From Enterococcus hulanensis (GTDB taxonomy: Bacteria > Bacillota > Bacilli > Lactobacillales > Enterococcaceae): a stretch of 64,000 bases of DNA. The stretch lies in NCBI RefSeq assembly GCF_005405485.1, contig NZ_BJED01000002.1, positions 62,001 through 126,000 of the forward strand, in the 5' to 3' direction. The notes beneath the pieces were generated by a model. That model did not search any database. It was not told where the DNA came from and saw nothing but the letters and a program-made list of their open reading frames with translations. A program made the position numbers and the translations under genes. This document shows, piece after piece, positions 7,973-16,338 of the stretch (its first letter is position 1; every line of letters starts with the position of its first letter).

Positions 7973-9892
7973 ATGAAAAAAAAGGGATTAATGAAAAAAA
8001 TAAAAGGGATCATGTCGTTGGTAACGCTATTGATCATGACTGTCTCCTCGTTGGGGGTACCGGCACAAGTATTTGCCGCAGATGAAGGAAATACTCCTGC
8101 AAATCTGACAGTTAAACATAATGATACGCAAAAATGGACAGTCATTCAGTTCGATAAGGTTGAAAATGCGGAAAGCTACAACGTGTATCGGGCAGAAGAA
8201 CAGGATGGGAAATTTGAACGTATTCAAACATTAAAGAGTGACAAAACATATGCAGTTGATCCTTATATGGAATTAAAGACAAACGGCACGCTTAAGGCTG
8301 ATTATCTTTACTACTATAAAGTATCAGCTGTGGTCGATGGCAAGGAACAGGAAGCTGCCGGCCCATTAGCCAATCAAGATGTTGCAACAAAAGCTGAGGA
8401 TGATGAAATCGATGCGGCTGCCGCGGCTCCATCAGCAGCACCTGCTGAAGAAGCTACAAAGGAAACATCCGAAGAAAAAGCTGAAGAAGCGACAACGGAT
8501 GCTCCTGCAGTTCAAACGTTTGGATCATCAAGACATAAAACCGGCTGTGACGGCAAACACAGTGGTCGTACTTGCAACAACAATGCGGGCAAACACGACA
8601 AAGATTGCGATAAAAACCACAGTAGCGGCAGAAAATGTAATTCAAACAATTGGAAACATGGCGACTACTGTGACAAAAAACATAGCGGCAAAAACTGTAA
8701 CGAAAATAAATGGCAGCACGGCCAATATTGTGACAAAAATCATAGTGGTAAAAACTGTAACGAAAACAAATGGCAACATGGCTCAGATTGTGATGAAGGC
8801 CATAGCGGTCACGGCTGTAATCATAATTGGAAGCACGATGAAGACTGTGACAAGAACCACAGCGGCAAACATTGTAACCAAAACAACTACAAAGAAAAAT
8901 GGGATGCTGTTAAAAATGTTTGCGTGACTGAAGCGCAGCACCACTGGTTAAAACTTAGCTGGGAATCAAAAGGCAACAATGCGGAATACAAGATTTTCCG
9001 TGCAAGCAAAAAATGCAACGATTACCATTCTAGCGACTTTAAAGAAATCGCTAAAGTAACCGGCACAACTACTTACAACGATATCAAGCTGGACCATAAT
9101 ACAACTTATTGCTACAAGGTAATGGTGAAACGTCCTAAAAACACGCCATTATCCGCTGAAACAGTTACTAGCTCAAACATCAGTAAATTTACTGTTTGCG
9201 GAACGACATTGAATCCAAACATTAAAGCGACAGCTGTTTCCGACAAAGCAATCAAAGTTACTTGGACAAATACGAAGAGCGACAATGCGTCGCAGCGCTT
9301 CGCAACCAGCTACACGTTATACCGCAGTACAACTAACAACATTAATAATGCGACTGCGATCAATGTACCTGGCAAACAAGACGGTTCAGAAATGTCTTAT
9401 ACGGATGATTGCTTGAACCAATGCACGACTTACTACTATTGGGTGAAAGCAAATTATGGTCAATGGAGCAACTGGGTCAGCCCGCAATGGGGATCGAGCT
9501 GTGCAACAACCTTGAAGAAAAAAGAAATTGGCAGTGGATTGAGAGGGTGTATCAAGAACAGACTTGTTTGCGGCTGTATCCCATCCCGCTATTACGGAGC
9601 GCAAATTTTCTTAGGTACTCAAAATCCAAATACGTTGGACTACACGAAAGTACGTGTTTACCGCAGAACATCTGGTTGCGGCTACGGATCAGCGTACAAG
9701 ACGATTGATGTTCGTTATGCAAAATATATGAATGGCGCTTTTGGAAAAGGCTACTATCTTGATGAATCATTAAGCTATGTCTGCTTATCAAGAGGCTCTT
9801 ACTCATTCGCAATTCAAGCGGTTGGTTCTGATTGTGGAAAAGAAGTTACAGGACCAATGATTGAACTAGGCTGCGTTACTGTAAGATGCTAA
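7973..9892 (+). CDS. Secreted protein with fibronectin-like regions and six Cys/His repeats
   Basis: 639 residues. A signal peptide (1-35, cleavage likely after VFA) is followed by an Fn3-like region (41-137), an acidic Ala/Glu-rich linker (141-180), and six tandem repeats of about 20 residues (188-308) with the pattern H-x3-C-D-x2-H-S-G-x2-C-N. Further Fn3-like regions with extra cysteines follow (about 309-513), and a Cys-containing C-terminal domain completes the protein. There is no LPXTG motif or membrane tail, so it is probably released or held non-covalently. The evenly spaced His and Cys suggest metal binding or disulfide cross-bridging; this is inference. AAGGAG precedes ATG. An Mga-like regulator lies nearby. 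Confidence 0.85.
   Translation: MKKKGLMKKIKGIMSLVTLLIMTVSSLGVPAQVFAADEGNTPANLTVKHNDTQKWTVIQFDKVENAESYNVYRAEEQDGKFERIQTLKSDKTYAVDPYMELKTNGTLKADYLYYYKVSAVVDGKEQEAAGPLANQDVATKAEDDEIDAAAAAPSAAPAEEATKETSEEKAEEATTDAPAVQTFGSSRHKTGCDGKHSGRTCNNNAGKHDKDCDKNHSSGRKCNSNNWKHGDYCDKKHSGKNCNENKWQHGQYCDKNHSGKNCNENKWQHGSDCDEGHSGHGCNHNWKHDEDCDKNHSGKHCNQNNYKEKWDAVKNVCVTEAQHHWLKLSWESKGNNAEYKIFRASKKCNDYHSSDFKEIAKVTGTTTYNDIKLDHNTTYCYKVMVKRPKNTPLSAETVTSSNISKFTVCGTTLNPNIKATAVSDKAIKVTWTNTKSDNASQRFATSYTLYRSTTNNINNATAINVPGKQDGSEMSYTDDCLNQCTTYYYWVKANYGQWSNWVSPQWGSSCATTLKKKEIGSGLRGCIKNRLVCGCIPSRYYGAQIFLGTQNPNTLDYTKVRVYRRTSGCGYGSAYKTIDVRYAKYMNGAFGKGYYLDESLSYVCLSRGSYSFAIQAVGSDCGKEVTGPMIELGCVTVRC
8534..8893 (+). repeat. Six tandem coding repeats of about 60 bp
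   Basis: Each unit encodes H-x3-C-D-x2-H-S-G-x2-C-N plus a linker often ending in W. Units 3 and 4 are almost identical in protein and DNA (HSGKNCNENKWQHG), indicating recent duplication. Units 2 and 5 are one residue longer and shorter. Confidence 0.95.
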
Positions 9893-9984
9893 AGTGATTG
9901 ATCAATTTAAGTTTGATAGTTAGAAAAGTTTTTTAAATGAAGAAACCTCATTTTGATTAACTTTTCAATAAAGCAAGATCGTCC

Positions 9985-10026
9985 AAAAAAAGTGTTAGGA
10001 GAGAGCCCTCCTAACACTTTTTTCTT
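9985..10026 (+). terminator. Terminator of the Cys/His-repeat gene
   Basis: AGTGTTAGGAG pairs with CTCCTAACACT, preceded by an A run and followed by a T run. Confidence 0.95.
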
Positions 10027-10147
10027 GCGCCTTTGAGAAATTAAAAAGTTTTTTACAAGTAAAATAGATTTGATACCTAACTAAGAAATTATTTTTCAAA
10101 AATCGTGAAAAAAGAATCTGATTGTCATTGTGCATAACATTTCACTA

Positions 10148-10206
10148 ATCCCGCTAAAGCGAGAAAAGGAACTGGCAAAACGGAACGAGTTCGCGAAGTC
10201 TTTTTA
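10148..10206. repeat. Partial copy of a dispersed palindromic repeat
   Basis: Shares the 17-mer GAGTTCGCGAAGTCTTT (10187-10203) exactly with the long inverted-repeat element at 37489-37597. The adjoining GCTAAAGCGAG resembles the other arm. It lies just after the 3' end of the minus-strand gene at 10211. The rest of 9893-10210 beyond this and the terminator is AT-rich and holds nothing else I can identify. Confidence 0.6.
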
Positions 10207-10210
10207 AATC

Positions 10211-10747
10211 CTAATCAATAAAAATCGCTTCATGACCTGTATAAGGCAGGAACTTTTCAAAGATATCCGCTGTTTTCAGTTTCATATAATTGGTTACAGA
10301 ACCAGAGCTGCAGCCATACCATTCCCGTTCAGCAACGGATTTGTCGAAGACTAATTGGATCTCGTGCTCAGGATCTTTTAACAACCCGAAAATCGTCGCA
10401 GCACCCGGAATAACTCCTAAGCGCTCCTTCAATAGATCCGCTGAAGCAAAAGATACCCGTGGAATCTCCAATTTTTTGCCGAACTCTTTGGTGACAAACT
10501 TAAAATCTGCCGGTGTGATGTACAAATAGAATTTGGTTTTCTTTTGGTTGCATAAAAAGATTGTTTTAACAACTTCGATCCCTAAGCGGTTATCGATATC
10601 GATACAATCTTCCATCGTCAACGCTTCGCCGGTCGCTACTTGATAAAAAGGAATCTCCAACTTTGCCAGTGTTTCATAGGTTTTTTCCTCTAATTCAGAA
10701 CCAAACTCAGTCGGCGGGGTAGTATGCATTTCACTAACGTAAACCAT
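10211..10747 (-). CDS. YbaK/ProX-type prolyl-tRNA editing (deacylase) protein
   Basis: 178 residues of the YbaK/aminoacyl-tRNA-synthetase-associated domain family, whose stand-alone members (ProX/PrdX) hydrolyse mischarged aminoacyl-tRNA such as Ala-tRNA(Pro). Supporting segments are ALTMEDCIDIDNRLG, KTIFLCNQKKTKFYLYI, the catalytic-lysine region, and GVIPGAATIFGLLKD. The start MVYVSEMHTT follows AAGGAGG by 5 nt; an in-frame ATG 18 nt earlier lacks a ribosome site and actually contains this one. It appears monocistronic. Confidence 0.88.
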   Translation of the reverse strand: MVYVSEMHTTPPTEFGSELEEKTYETLAKLEIPFYQVATGEALTMEDCIDIDNRLGIEVVKTIFLCNQKKTKFYLYITPADFKFVTKEFGKKLEIPRVSFASADLLKERLGVIPGAATIFGLLKDPEHEIQLVFDKSVAEREWYGCSSGSVTNYMKLKTADIFEKFLPYTGHEAIFID

Positions 10748-10819
10748 AACGGCCTCCTTTTTCATATGTAATACCTACTACGATACCTTTTTTTAATCAA
10801 ATTCTCAACCTATTTTCAT

Positions 10820-12271
10820 TTATTTTTCTGCTTGTGCCAAATCTTTCCTTACGATTTTTTCTAGAATTGTTTCAATATCTGTGTAATCGGTCGCAGTGAT
10901 ATTGGAGCGGATGATAACCGACTCTTGGCCCTCTGAGAGAAATTTTTTACAGGCCGGTGTTGTTCCGATGATTACCTGCGCCTCACGCGGAGCTTCTACA
11001 AAAGTCAGGTGATATCGGTTTTTGAAATACAAATTGATTTTTTCTTGGATAAAAATACTGAAAAGATCGCTGTGCTCGGAAAACGCATACACCGATATTT
11101 CTGGTAAGCAGTTCTCTAATGAATAGAGGTTCACACAGGTTAAAAACGAATAGATCCGTAACTGGCGATAATCATAGCCTGGTACTGCTTGGGTGAACTC
11201 CTGCCAAAAGGTGTTAAAGCGTCGGTAGTAATAAGGAAACTGCGACTGGACATGATTTAGTGCCACATTATTTCCAAGCTCATCAATCATGGGATCGTTC
11301 AATCGGAAGAAAGCCAGTGCTGCGTAATGCTGTCTAAGCTTGCTGCCGACATATTTTTGCTCGTGGCTGTTCAATGGACGGAAGTGCGTCGTAAAAGACT
11401 TGATCCAATGGGAAACGGCCTGATTAAAAAAGAGATCCCTAGAAGAATTCTTAGGCTGCAGCTCAAAATCGTTCAATAGAGAACTGTAAATGGCATAAAG
11501 GAAAAAGCGCCATTCATTTGTATTCCAGGTTTTTAAAAAAGCTGGCTTTTTGGGATATTTGAAGCGGTTCAACAATGCTTTTTCTGTATTATTAAAGATA
11601 AGTTCACTTTTTTTGCTTAATGATTGATTGGTGATTAAGAGCCAAAAGCAGATCATTTCCAAGTTGGTTGGGTTATTGGAAAGCTTTAAGTAATCCTCTA
11701 CTTGATTTGCCAGTTGAAAATAGCTCTCAATGTTAATACGTTCAACTTGGCTGAATTGGCGGTATAGTCCGCGGAAAAAAATATAGTAAAAACGACGCAC
11801 ATCGACTTCGCGTCCTTTTAAACTGATTTTGGTCGAACAAGAGATATAGAGATCATAATCAGACAAATCTTGATTGATCTCTTTGATTTTGCGGCGCAAT
11901 TTTGATTCGCTGATATTTTTATCCATGCAGAACTGGATCGCAGAAATTTTTCGTTTCGTTAAAATTGTACGAATGATTTCACAAGCAAGGTCATACTTGT
12001 ATAAGTAGCTTGTCAATGATTGGAGGTTCGTTGAGGAACGGTCTAATTGGATGCCGCGGCCATTATCCATCCGAAGAGTTAAAAAATAATCTTCGTCTGT
12101 ATAAAGTTCTTCGATGATTGCTTGTAATTCTTTGCAATTCACACGAATCGTACCAAGGCTGGCATAACCAATCTTTTCCTGCAATTCCTTCAAAGAAATC
12201 GGTGCCTGCAGGCCATCTAGCGTTTCGATGATCTGAATTTTCAGCACCGTGTTTTTATCCATCCCCAGCAT
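10820..12271 (-). CDS. Mga-like transcriptional regulator
   Basis: 483 residues with two N-terminal helix-turn-helix regions (about 18-60, and 105-150 with ISAIQFCMDKNISESKLRRKIKEIN, the Mga HTH) and a long helical PRD-like middle. The C-terminal segment with VIIGTTPACKKFLSEG resembles an EIIB fold. This is the layout of Mga/AtxA-type regulators of surface and virulence genes in streptococci and enterococci. The secreted Cys/His-repeat gene at 7973 is a plausible target by proximity only. GGGGG lies 8 nt before the chosen ATG; a second in-frame ATG lies 9 nt downstream. Confidence 0.88.
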   Translation of the reverse strand: MLGMDKNTVLKIQIIETLDGLQAPISLKELQEKIGYASLGTIRVNCKELQAIIEELYTDEDYFLTLRMDNGRGIQLDRSSTNLQSLTSYLYKYDLACEIIRTILTKRKISAIQFCMDKNISESKLRRKIKEINQDLSDYDLYISCSTKISLKGREVDVRRFYYIFFRGLYRQFSQVERINIESYFQLANQVEDYLKLSNNPTNLEMICFWLLITNQSLSKKSELIFNNTEKALLNRFKYPKKPAFLKTWNTNEWRFFLYAIYSSLLNDFELQPKNSSRDLFFNQAVSHWIKSFTTHFRPLNSHEQKYVGSKLRQHYAALAFFRLNDPMIDELGNNVALNHVQSQFPYYYRRFNTFWQEFTQAVPGYDYRQLRIYSFLTCVNLYSLENCLPEISVYAFSEHSDLFSIFIQEKINLYFKNRYHLTFVEAPREAQVIIGTTPACKKFLSEGQESVIIRSNITATDYTDIETILEKIVRKDLAQAEK

Positions 12272-12564
12272 GAATATACCCCCATTCCTATTTAATAAAA
12301 ATTAACCGTACTGATTTATATGATAAATTAAAATATCATTTAATACAAATAATAACCTAATATATGGTGAAAAATAAAGTCATATCCTAAACAAATCATA
12401 AGAAACTCGTTTTATTAAAAAATAACTAAGGTTATATTGTTTAAAATTTCTTACTGTGCCGGAAAATTCGAAAAAAGTGACTGCTTTTCAAACTTTTTGT
12501 GAAAGCGGTCGTTTCCGCATTTATTCTAAGGTATAATGAATCTAAAAGGAGTAAGGAGTCGGCG

Positions 12565-12819
12565 ATGAAAATTTCAGAAATGAAAAATATTGGTGTAGTA
12601 AATGAAGAAAAGTTGGAACAGGTAGGAATTGTGACCCCTGATCAGTTACGGGAACTGGGAACAGAGGCAGCCTTTTTAAAAATTCGCCATCTAGTAGATG
12701 ACGGGGCTTGTTTGCATCTGCTGTACGGATTAGAAGGGGCGATCCAAGATATTCCCAAACGTGAATTAAGCGAACGGCGCAAAGCCGAATTACGCGATTT
12801 TTTCAAACAATTAAATTAG
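12565..12819 (+). CDS. TfoX C-terminal-domain protein
   Basis: 84 residues matching the TfoX C-terminal domain: ISEMKNIGVVNEEKLEQVGI with a helix-hairpin-helix-like fold, then LRELGTEAAFLKIR and LLYGLEGAIQ. In Gram-positive bacteria this domain often occurs alone and its function is unknown; a competence role should not be assumed. AAGGAG lies 6 nt before ATG. An in-frame upstream extension lacks a ribosome site. The 292 nt before it are AT-rich and hold nothing identifiable. Confidence 0.85.
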   Translation: MKISEMKNIGVVNEEKLEQVGIVTPDQLRELGTEAAFLKIRHLVDDGACLHLLYGLEGAIQDIPKRELSERRKAELRDFFKQLN

Positions 12820-12889
12820 ATTTTTTTGACTTTGCTTGCTGAGAGATAGGATTCACGTTACACTACATACAAAAAAGGAAGTGACTTTT

Positions 12890-13060
12890 TTGTATCTGAT
12901 CGCTTTAGTGATTTTTGTCATTTTAGTCGGTGCATATAATATTTTTATTAACCTTGCACGCCGCAAGAAAAAGAATGTGACACCGCTGATGGTGAATATT
13001 CAAGTAACGTTGAATTTGATCTTGATCATTGCAGGTCTGATTTACTTGATTTTTGGATAA
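12890..13060 (+). CDS. Small two-helix membrane protein, TTG start
   Basis: 56 residues with two hydrophobic helices (2-21 and 36-55) joined by a basic loop (ARRKKKN) expected to face the cytoplasm. The TTG start is chosen because AAAGGA lies about 10 nt upstream; a GTG 9 nt earlier would sit on top of that site. Function unknown. It ends directly at a strong terminator, supporting that it is a genuine gene. Confidence 0.65.
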   Translation: MYLIALVIFVILVGAYNIFINLARRKKKNVTPLMVNIQVTLNLILIIAGLIYLIFG

Positions 13061-13097
13061 AAAAAAGAGGAAGACAGCTGTCATTCCTCTTTTTTTA
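13060..13097. terminator. Bidirectional terminator
   Basis: AAAAAAAGAGGAA pairs with TTCCTCTTTTTTT around an ACAGCTGT centre, between the convergent genes ending at 13060 and 13095. Confidence 0.95.
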
Positions 13098-13463
13098 ACG
13101 AATTGAAACGATCTGGGCACCAAAAGGCATCAAGGCTAAACGAGCAAGCTTGAGAGACTGTGCAGCAAACGGAATACCGACGATCGTAATACATAGAAAC
13201 GCGGCGCTGATCAAATGACCGATTGCTAAAGGAACGCCCGAAACGATCAACCAAATAATATTTACGATCAAATTTATCCCAGTGGTATGGTAAACGATAT
13301 CCTTGCCAAACGGAGCAAAGCTCAGACTGGCAAATTTAAAGCATTGCAAGCCGATCGGGATGCCGATAATAGTGATGCACCATAAAATTCCGGCAAGACA
13401 CCAAGTCAAGCCGCCAATCAGTCCGCCGAAGATGAACCAGATGATATTACCTAAGCAAGACAT
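13095..13463 (-). CDS. YccF-domain membrane protein
   Basis: 122 residues formed by two copies of the YccF unit. Each has the hydrophobic pattern L-x-x-CITI(V/I)GIPxxxQxxKxAxL followed by PFG (residues about 27-55 and 88-116). Four transmembrane segments are expected. The function of the family is not established. GGAGGG about 8 nt before ATG supports the start. It appears monocistronic. Confidence 0.9.
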   Translation of the reverse strand: MSCLGNIIWFIFGGLIGGLTWCLAGILWCITIIGIPIGLQCFKFASLSFAPFGKDIVYHTTGINLIVNIIWLIVSGVPLAIGHLISAAFLCITIVGIPFAAQSLKLARLALMPFGAQIVSIR

Positions 13464-13574
13464 ATTTCATCCCTCCATTTATTAATAGTGTACCATTTTT
13501 TGATCATTTCACCTCCAACTTGAGATGGATATACATAGTAGAATTTTTAGCGAAGGCTTTTTAGAAAGGAAACG

Positions 13575-14501
13575 ATGATGGTAGAAAAAATTGAATTACT
13601 TTCTGTTGACCAGAAAACACCGCTGCAGGCGTATCATTGGTCATGTGAAAATCCATGGGCGGTTCTGCAAGTGACTCATGGGATGGCGGAACATTTGATG
13701 CGCTACGAACCCTTGGCAAATTATTTGAATGAACGAAAGATTGCGGTGATCGGACACGATCATCTAGGTCATGGTGCCTCTGTTAGTGAAAATCCTAAAG
13801 GCTACTTTCACGATGAAACGCTCAAACATGGATTAGTCCAGGATTTGTATCAGGTGACGAAGTGGGGGAAAGCCCGATATCCTAATTTGCCTTACTTTGT
13901 TTTAGGACACAGCATGGGCTCATTTGTATTGCGGAATTATCTGTATGACTATGGTGAAGCGATCGATGGCGCGATTTTAATGGGGACAGGCCAGCAGCCA
14001 GTCTGGTTGACTCGTTTTGGTCAAAAGTCAGCTAAATTGTTGGGTAAACTCCAAGGAGAAAAACATCACAGTAAACTGATCGATCAATTGGCCTTTGGCA
14101 ATATGAATCGCAAGATCCCTAAAAAGCGAACCGATAAGGATTGGTTAACCACCTTATCAAAAGAGGTGGATGCTTACTTAGCAGATCCGAATTGCGGTTT
14201 TTTATTTACATTAAGTGGTTATCACGAACTTTTTTCGCTGATTATTCGCACTCAGGAGCCGGAATTACTGCAAAAAGTACCGAAAAAGCTGCCGCTGCTA
14301 TTTCTATCGGGGCAAGAAGATCCGGTGGGCGAGTATGGCAAAGGTGTGATGAAGGCAGCGCAGTCTTATCGAGCTGCCGGCGTGGAACAGGTGACAGTCC
14401 AGCTCTACGAAAAAGCCCGGCACGAACTATTGAATGAATCCCAAAAAGTTACCGTTTTTCATGATATTTGCATATGGATGGAAAATATTTCTGAAAAATG
14501 A
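13575..14501 (+). CDS. Alpha/beta hydrolase (lysophospholipase/monoacylglycerol lipase type)
   Basis: 308 residues without signal peptide. The nucleophile elbow GHSMGS is near residue 112, the strand motif VLQVTHGMAEH forms the oxyanion region, GQEDPVG supplies the acid, and ARHELLNE near the C-terminus carries the catalytic histidine. This is the Hydrolase_4 group that cleaves monoacylglycerols or lysophospholipids; the natural substrate is not shown. Two adjacent ATG codons follow AAAGGA, so the first residue is uncertain by one. The carbonic anhydrase gene starts 36 nt later and may be co-transcribed. Confidence 0.88.
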   Translation: MMVEKIELLSVDQKTPLQAYHWSCENPWAVLQVTHGMAEHLMRYEPLANYLNERKIAVIGHDHLGHGASVSENPKGYFHDETLKHGLVQDLYQVTKWGKARYPNLPYFVLGHSMGSFVLRNYLYDYGEAIDGAILMGTGQQPVWLTRFGQKSAKLLGKLQGEKHHSKLIDQLAFGNMNRKIPKKRTDKDWLTTLSKEVDAYLADPNCGFLFTLSGYHELFSLIIRTQEPELLQKVPKKLPLLFLSGQEDPVGEYGKGVMKAAQSYRAAGVEQVTVQLYEKARHELLNESQKVTVFHDICIWMENISEK

Positions 14502-14537
14502 TATTATTGTAAAAATTTTAGGTAATTGAGGGATCAT

Positions 14538-15179
14538 ATGAAAGCAAAATTTTTGATAGATTATTGCCATCAAGGTGATTGGGAGCCGCTAGGCGGTCAA
14601 CGACAATCACCGATTGATATCCAAACAACTCAAATTGAAAACAATAATACTCTTGCAAATATACAAGTAAATTTGTCGGAAACGACGGCAACTTTTCTTA
14701 ATAATGGTCAAAACCTGCAGCTTTTAGGTGCTGGTCAAGCCAGTTTTAACAATCGTGTGTTCAATTTTGTCCAATTGCATTTTCACGCAGATGGAGAGCA
14801 CCGTTTAGATGGTAAAATTTTTCCATTAGAAGGTCATTTTCTATTCCAATCAGCCAGTGGTCAGCTGGCAGTGATCGGGGTGCTTTATCAAGTCGGAGAG
14901 TTCAACCCGGATTTTGAACATGTATTGAACCAGTATGATCAGGGAAAGGGTGAGGGCAGTTTTTCTTTTGCAGGTCTAATTCCTGAGAATAAAAGTTATT
15001 ACCATTATCTGGGTTCTTTGACGACGCCGCCTTTGACCGAAGGGGTGGAATGGTATGTGATGCAAAATGTTTTAGAAGTATCGGCTGAGCAGGTGCTGCG
15101 CTTTATTGCCATTCATGGAAGAAACAATCGCGAGTGTCAGTCGATCAACGAGCGAAAAGTATTGAGCTATAACGAATAA
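14538..15179 (+). CDS. Alpha-type carbonic anhydrase, apparently cytoplasmic
   Basis: 213 residues catalysing interconversion of CO2 and bicarbonate. Alpha-class hallmarks are QSPIDI (23-28), the zinc ligands H81 and H83 in QLHFHADGEH, the third ligand H100 in EGHFLF, and SLTTPPLTEGVEWYV containing the gatekeeping Thr. Bacterial alpha-class enzymes normally carry a signal peptide, but this one starts MKAKFLIDYCHQGDW with no hydrophobic stretch, so export is not expected. GAGGGATCAT precedes ATG. It is followed immediately by a terminator. Confidence 0.93.
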   Translation: MKAKFLIDYCHQGDWEPLGGQRQSPIDIQTTQIENNNTLANIQVNLSETTATFLNNGQNLQLLGAGQASFNNRVFNFVQLHFHADGEHRLDGKIFPLEGHFLFQSASGQLAVIGVLYQVGEFNPDFEHVLNQYDQGKGEGSFSFAGLIPENKSYYHYLGSLTTPPLTEGVEWYVMQNVLEVSAEQVLRFIAIHGRNNRECQSINERKVLSYNE

Positions 15180-15211
15180 AAAGACGTTGCCAAAAAGGCA
15201 ACGTCTTTTTA
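15177..15211. terminator. Bidirectional terminator
   Basis: AAAAAGACGTTGCC pairs with GGCAACGTCTTTTT around a 5-nt loop, between convergent genes. Confidence 0.95.
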
Positions 15212-15224
15212 TGTCTATTGAGAA

Positions 15225-16037
15225 TTACGCAAGAAAGTTTTTCAAAATGAATGCCACACCGGACTCTTCATTTGATTTGGTCTGTTTATCGGCGATTTTT
15301 TTAACCGCAGGCGCGGCATTTTCCATCGCGATACCTTTTCCGCTGATTTTTAGCATTTCCAGGTCGTTTTCCTGATCACCAAAAGCTGCTACTTCTGATA
15401 AGTCGATCGACAAGTGCTTGGTCAAAAAGTTTAGCGCAGCTCCCTTATTGACTCCTTCGGCCATAACCTCCAGCCAATACTTATCAGAATAAGAGCTGTT
15501 GATCTGCTGTTTCTCTAATTGTGAGCGCAACTTGACTAGTTTACTGGTGTCACCATCAGTAAAGGCTAATTTGAAATAGCTGATTTCATCTTGATCGATT
15601 TGCTTCCACAGTTCGTCTACTTTTGATTCCTTCAAATTAAACTGGGCATAGTAGGGACTGTTGACTTCATTTTTATCTTGCGCAAAAGAAATGCGGTCAT
15701 CTTGGGTTGCGCGGCTAGCCACAACGGTTACTTCCGTTTTCATAGCGAGTGAAAGTGCGGTCTTTACTGTAGCGGGAAGAATCGTGTAGCTTTTCAACAC
15801 TTTTTTTATTTCGCCTTTTTCGATTCGCGCAACATAGGCACCGTTTGAGGCCAATGTGTATCCATTTAACTCTAATTGTTCAAACACTTCTTTTGCTGAC
15901 TGGATTGATCGGCCGGTTGCCAAAGCGACAGTTCCGCCTTGACGATCAAATTCTTTTAACGCCGCAGCGTTTTCTTCAGATACTTTTCCCTCTTTATCTA
16001 GCAGGGTACCATCAAGATCAATTGCTACCAATTTCAT
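15225..16037 (-). CDS. Cof-type HAD hydrolase (sugar phosphatase)
   Basis: 270 residues. HAD motif I is AIDLDGTLLD (D7 nucleophile, D9), motif II lies in ALATGR, motif III is the Lys in NKGAAL, and motif IV is FGDQENDLEML. A C2B cap lies between. This is the Cof/YidA family that dephosphorylates sugar phosphates and related metabolites, often with loose specificity. AAAGGACGG lies upstream of ATG. No operon partner. Confidence 0.92.
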   Translation of the reverse strand: MKLVAIDLDGTLLDKEGKVSEENAAALKEFDRQGGTVALATGRSIQSAKEVFEQLELNGYTLASNGAYVARIEKGEIKKVLKSYTILPATVKTALSLAMKTEVTVVASRATQDDRISFAQDKNEVNSPYYAQFNLKESKVDELWKQIDQDEISYFKLAFTDGDTSKLVKLRSQLEKQQINSSYSDKYWLEVMAEGVNKGAALNFLTKHLSIDLSEVAAFGDQENDLEMLKISGKGIAMENAAPAVKKIADKQTKSNEESGVAFILKNFLA

Positions 16038-16338
16038 CTATATCCGTCCTTTTTTTAGTTAATCTACTTTAAGGGTAGTCCAATTTTCAGAAAATGAACA
16101 ATTAAACGCTCATGAGTTTACAAAAATATTTTCAAATCAATAAACAAATCTAAAAATTTATAAAAACTTAATAATTGGTTAAATTGCCCCAATTATAGGG
16201 ATTTTTCCCCGCTTTTTTGAATAAATGTTAGGGGTAACAGAGCATTAATTTTGCTTATTTCTGTTGAGGGGGCTAATCTGAGATTTGTAATTAGCTGTTA
16301 TTAAAAAATATAAAAATCGAGATAGGAGTGAAGAATAT
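16038..16338. other. AT-rich divergent promoter region
   Basis: 301 nt between the divergent HAD hydrolase and glycosyltransferase genes, without a gene. The only recognisable element is the promoter-like pair at 16251-16279. Confidence 0.6.
16251..16279 (+). promoter_or_regulatory. Possible promoter of the GT8 operon
   Basis: TTGCTT, 17-nt spacer, TAATCT, 59 nt before the start codon of the first glycosyltransferase. Confidence 0.4.

Noticed and set aside
8379-8927. 182-codon plus-strand frame in another phase of the Cys/His-repeat gene
   Set aside because: Composition (Thr/Lys/Ile/Val repeats) is a frame-shifted reading of the same DNA repeats; no ribosome site.
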